Shown here: positions 7,111 through 7,346 of the stretch, piece by piece
Layout of the letters: the number at the start of each line of letters is the position of its first letter
Position numbering within the stretch: the first letter of the stretch is position 1
Assembly: GCA_964617105.1 (NCBI GenBank)
Contig: CAZTWC010000185.1
Span: 1-7,346, forward strand
Length of the DNA stretch: 7,346 bases
DNA from: CAZTWC01 sp964617105 [NCBI: uncultured Myxococcia bacterium]
GTDB lineage: Bacteria; CAZTWC01
Direction: 5' to 3'
Made by a program: the position numbers and the translations under genes
Notes under the pieces: model-generated
The model's database searches: none
Told to the model about the DNA's origin: nothing
Seen by the model: only the letters and a program-made list of their open reading frames with translations

Positions 7111-7346
7111 AGCAAGTCATCCCCTATAGACTGCTGTATGACTTTGACCGCGGTTTCATATTTTTTAAATGGCGGCATCAGGTATATACCGTTGACCTGG
7201 TCTTTTACCTGCTTAATCAGTTCTGCCGCCAAATTTATCCCTTCCTGGGCCATCCGGTTCTTTTTTCTTGCCTGGGCCATCCGCTCTCTGGCCCACTTGG
7301 GAATAGATATTCCCGGCACTTCGTTGTGTAAAAATTCGGCATGCCT
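7107..7346 (-). CDS. metF: Methylenetetrahydrofolate reductase, C-terminal part (5' end outside window)
   Basis: The frame is open from the window edge and ends at TGA 7107, giving 79 residues of the C-terminus. EFLHNEVPGISIP at residues 4-16 and NGIYLMPPFKKYETAVKVI further on match the last strands and helices of the MTHFR barrel, in the variant ending with YLMPPF-x-x-YE. That variant is often found next to, or fused with, homocysteine methyltransferase domains. The enzyme reduces 5,10-methylenetetrahydrofolate to 5-methyltetrahydrofolate in the cytoplasm, the substrate of the MetH encoded immediately downstream with a four-base overlap. The GTG at 7319 is an internal valine, not a start. 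Whether this is a stand-alone MetF or the C-terminal half of a longer fusion cannot be seen. Confidence 0.85.
   Translation of the reverse strand, partial: RHAEFLHNEVPGISIPKWARERMAQARKKNRMAQEGINLAAELIKQVKDQVNGIYLMPPFKKYETAVKVIQQSIGDDLL
7120..7125 (-). promoter_or_regulatory. Ribosome binding site of metH, inside metF
   Basis: AGGGGA on the minus strand, nine bases before ATG 7110 and within the final metF codons. It supports the ATGA-overlap start of metH. Confidence 0.6.

Noticed and set aside
1-7346. Many CCAGG/CCTGG pentamers throughout
   Set aside because: They mostly arise from GCC/CTG codons followed by G in Leu/Ala-rich proteins. Without a count against codon expectation there is no case for a signal.

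Overview
All genes in this window lie on the minus strand, so the transcript reads from high to low coordinates. It runs: 3' end of a methylenetetrahydrofolate reductase gene (metF type), a B12-dependent methionine synthase (metH), a site-2-type membrane metalloprotease of the RseP family, a short remnant of a threonine dehydratase gene, a Na+/phosphate cotransporter with a secreted Ig-like N-terminus (split by a frameshift), and the 5' part of a cyclic-nucleotide-binding-domain protein that leaves the window. There is no long gene-free stretch. The only real gap is about 105 bases between the protease and the transporter, and it holds the dehydratase remnant. I see no RNA gene, CRISPR array, insertion sequence or clear terminator.

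Right part (3643-7346): metF and metH overlap by ATGA, and metH and the protease gene overlap by another ATGA, which implies one tightly coupled transcription unit. MetF makes 5-methyltetrahydrofolate and MetH uses it to methylate homocysteine, so these two genes form a functional pair. MetH has all the expected domains, but the link to its C-terminal reactivation domain is unusual and that domain is compact.

Middle (2439-3646): the protease is complete, with HELGH, one PDZ domain and the LDGG motif. Just after its stop codon, in the same frame, lies a fragment of about 26 codons carrying the hallmark PLP-enzyme sequence of threonine/serine dehydratases. It ends abruptly shortly before the ribosome binding site of the next gene and looks like the scar of a deleted ilvA/tdcB-like gene.

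Left part (1-2506): a transporter of about 700 residues (signal peptide, Ig-like domain, two Na/Pi repeats, PhoU-like tail) is encoded in two frames joined by a -1 shift at a run of four T. The cyclic-nucleotide-binding protein follows 18 bases later with its own good ribosome binding site.

Organism: the signal peptide, the periplasm-facing Ig domain, B12-dependent methionine synthesis and strong AGGAG-type ribosome binding sites fit a bacterium, probably diderm and of an anaerobic or environmental lineage (for example a deltaproteobacterial or FCB-type group). The sequence alone does not settle the phylum. I found no convincing new multi-gene system. The most notable points are the frameshift, the dehydratase scar, and the placement of a site-2 protease gene in a methionine operon.
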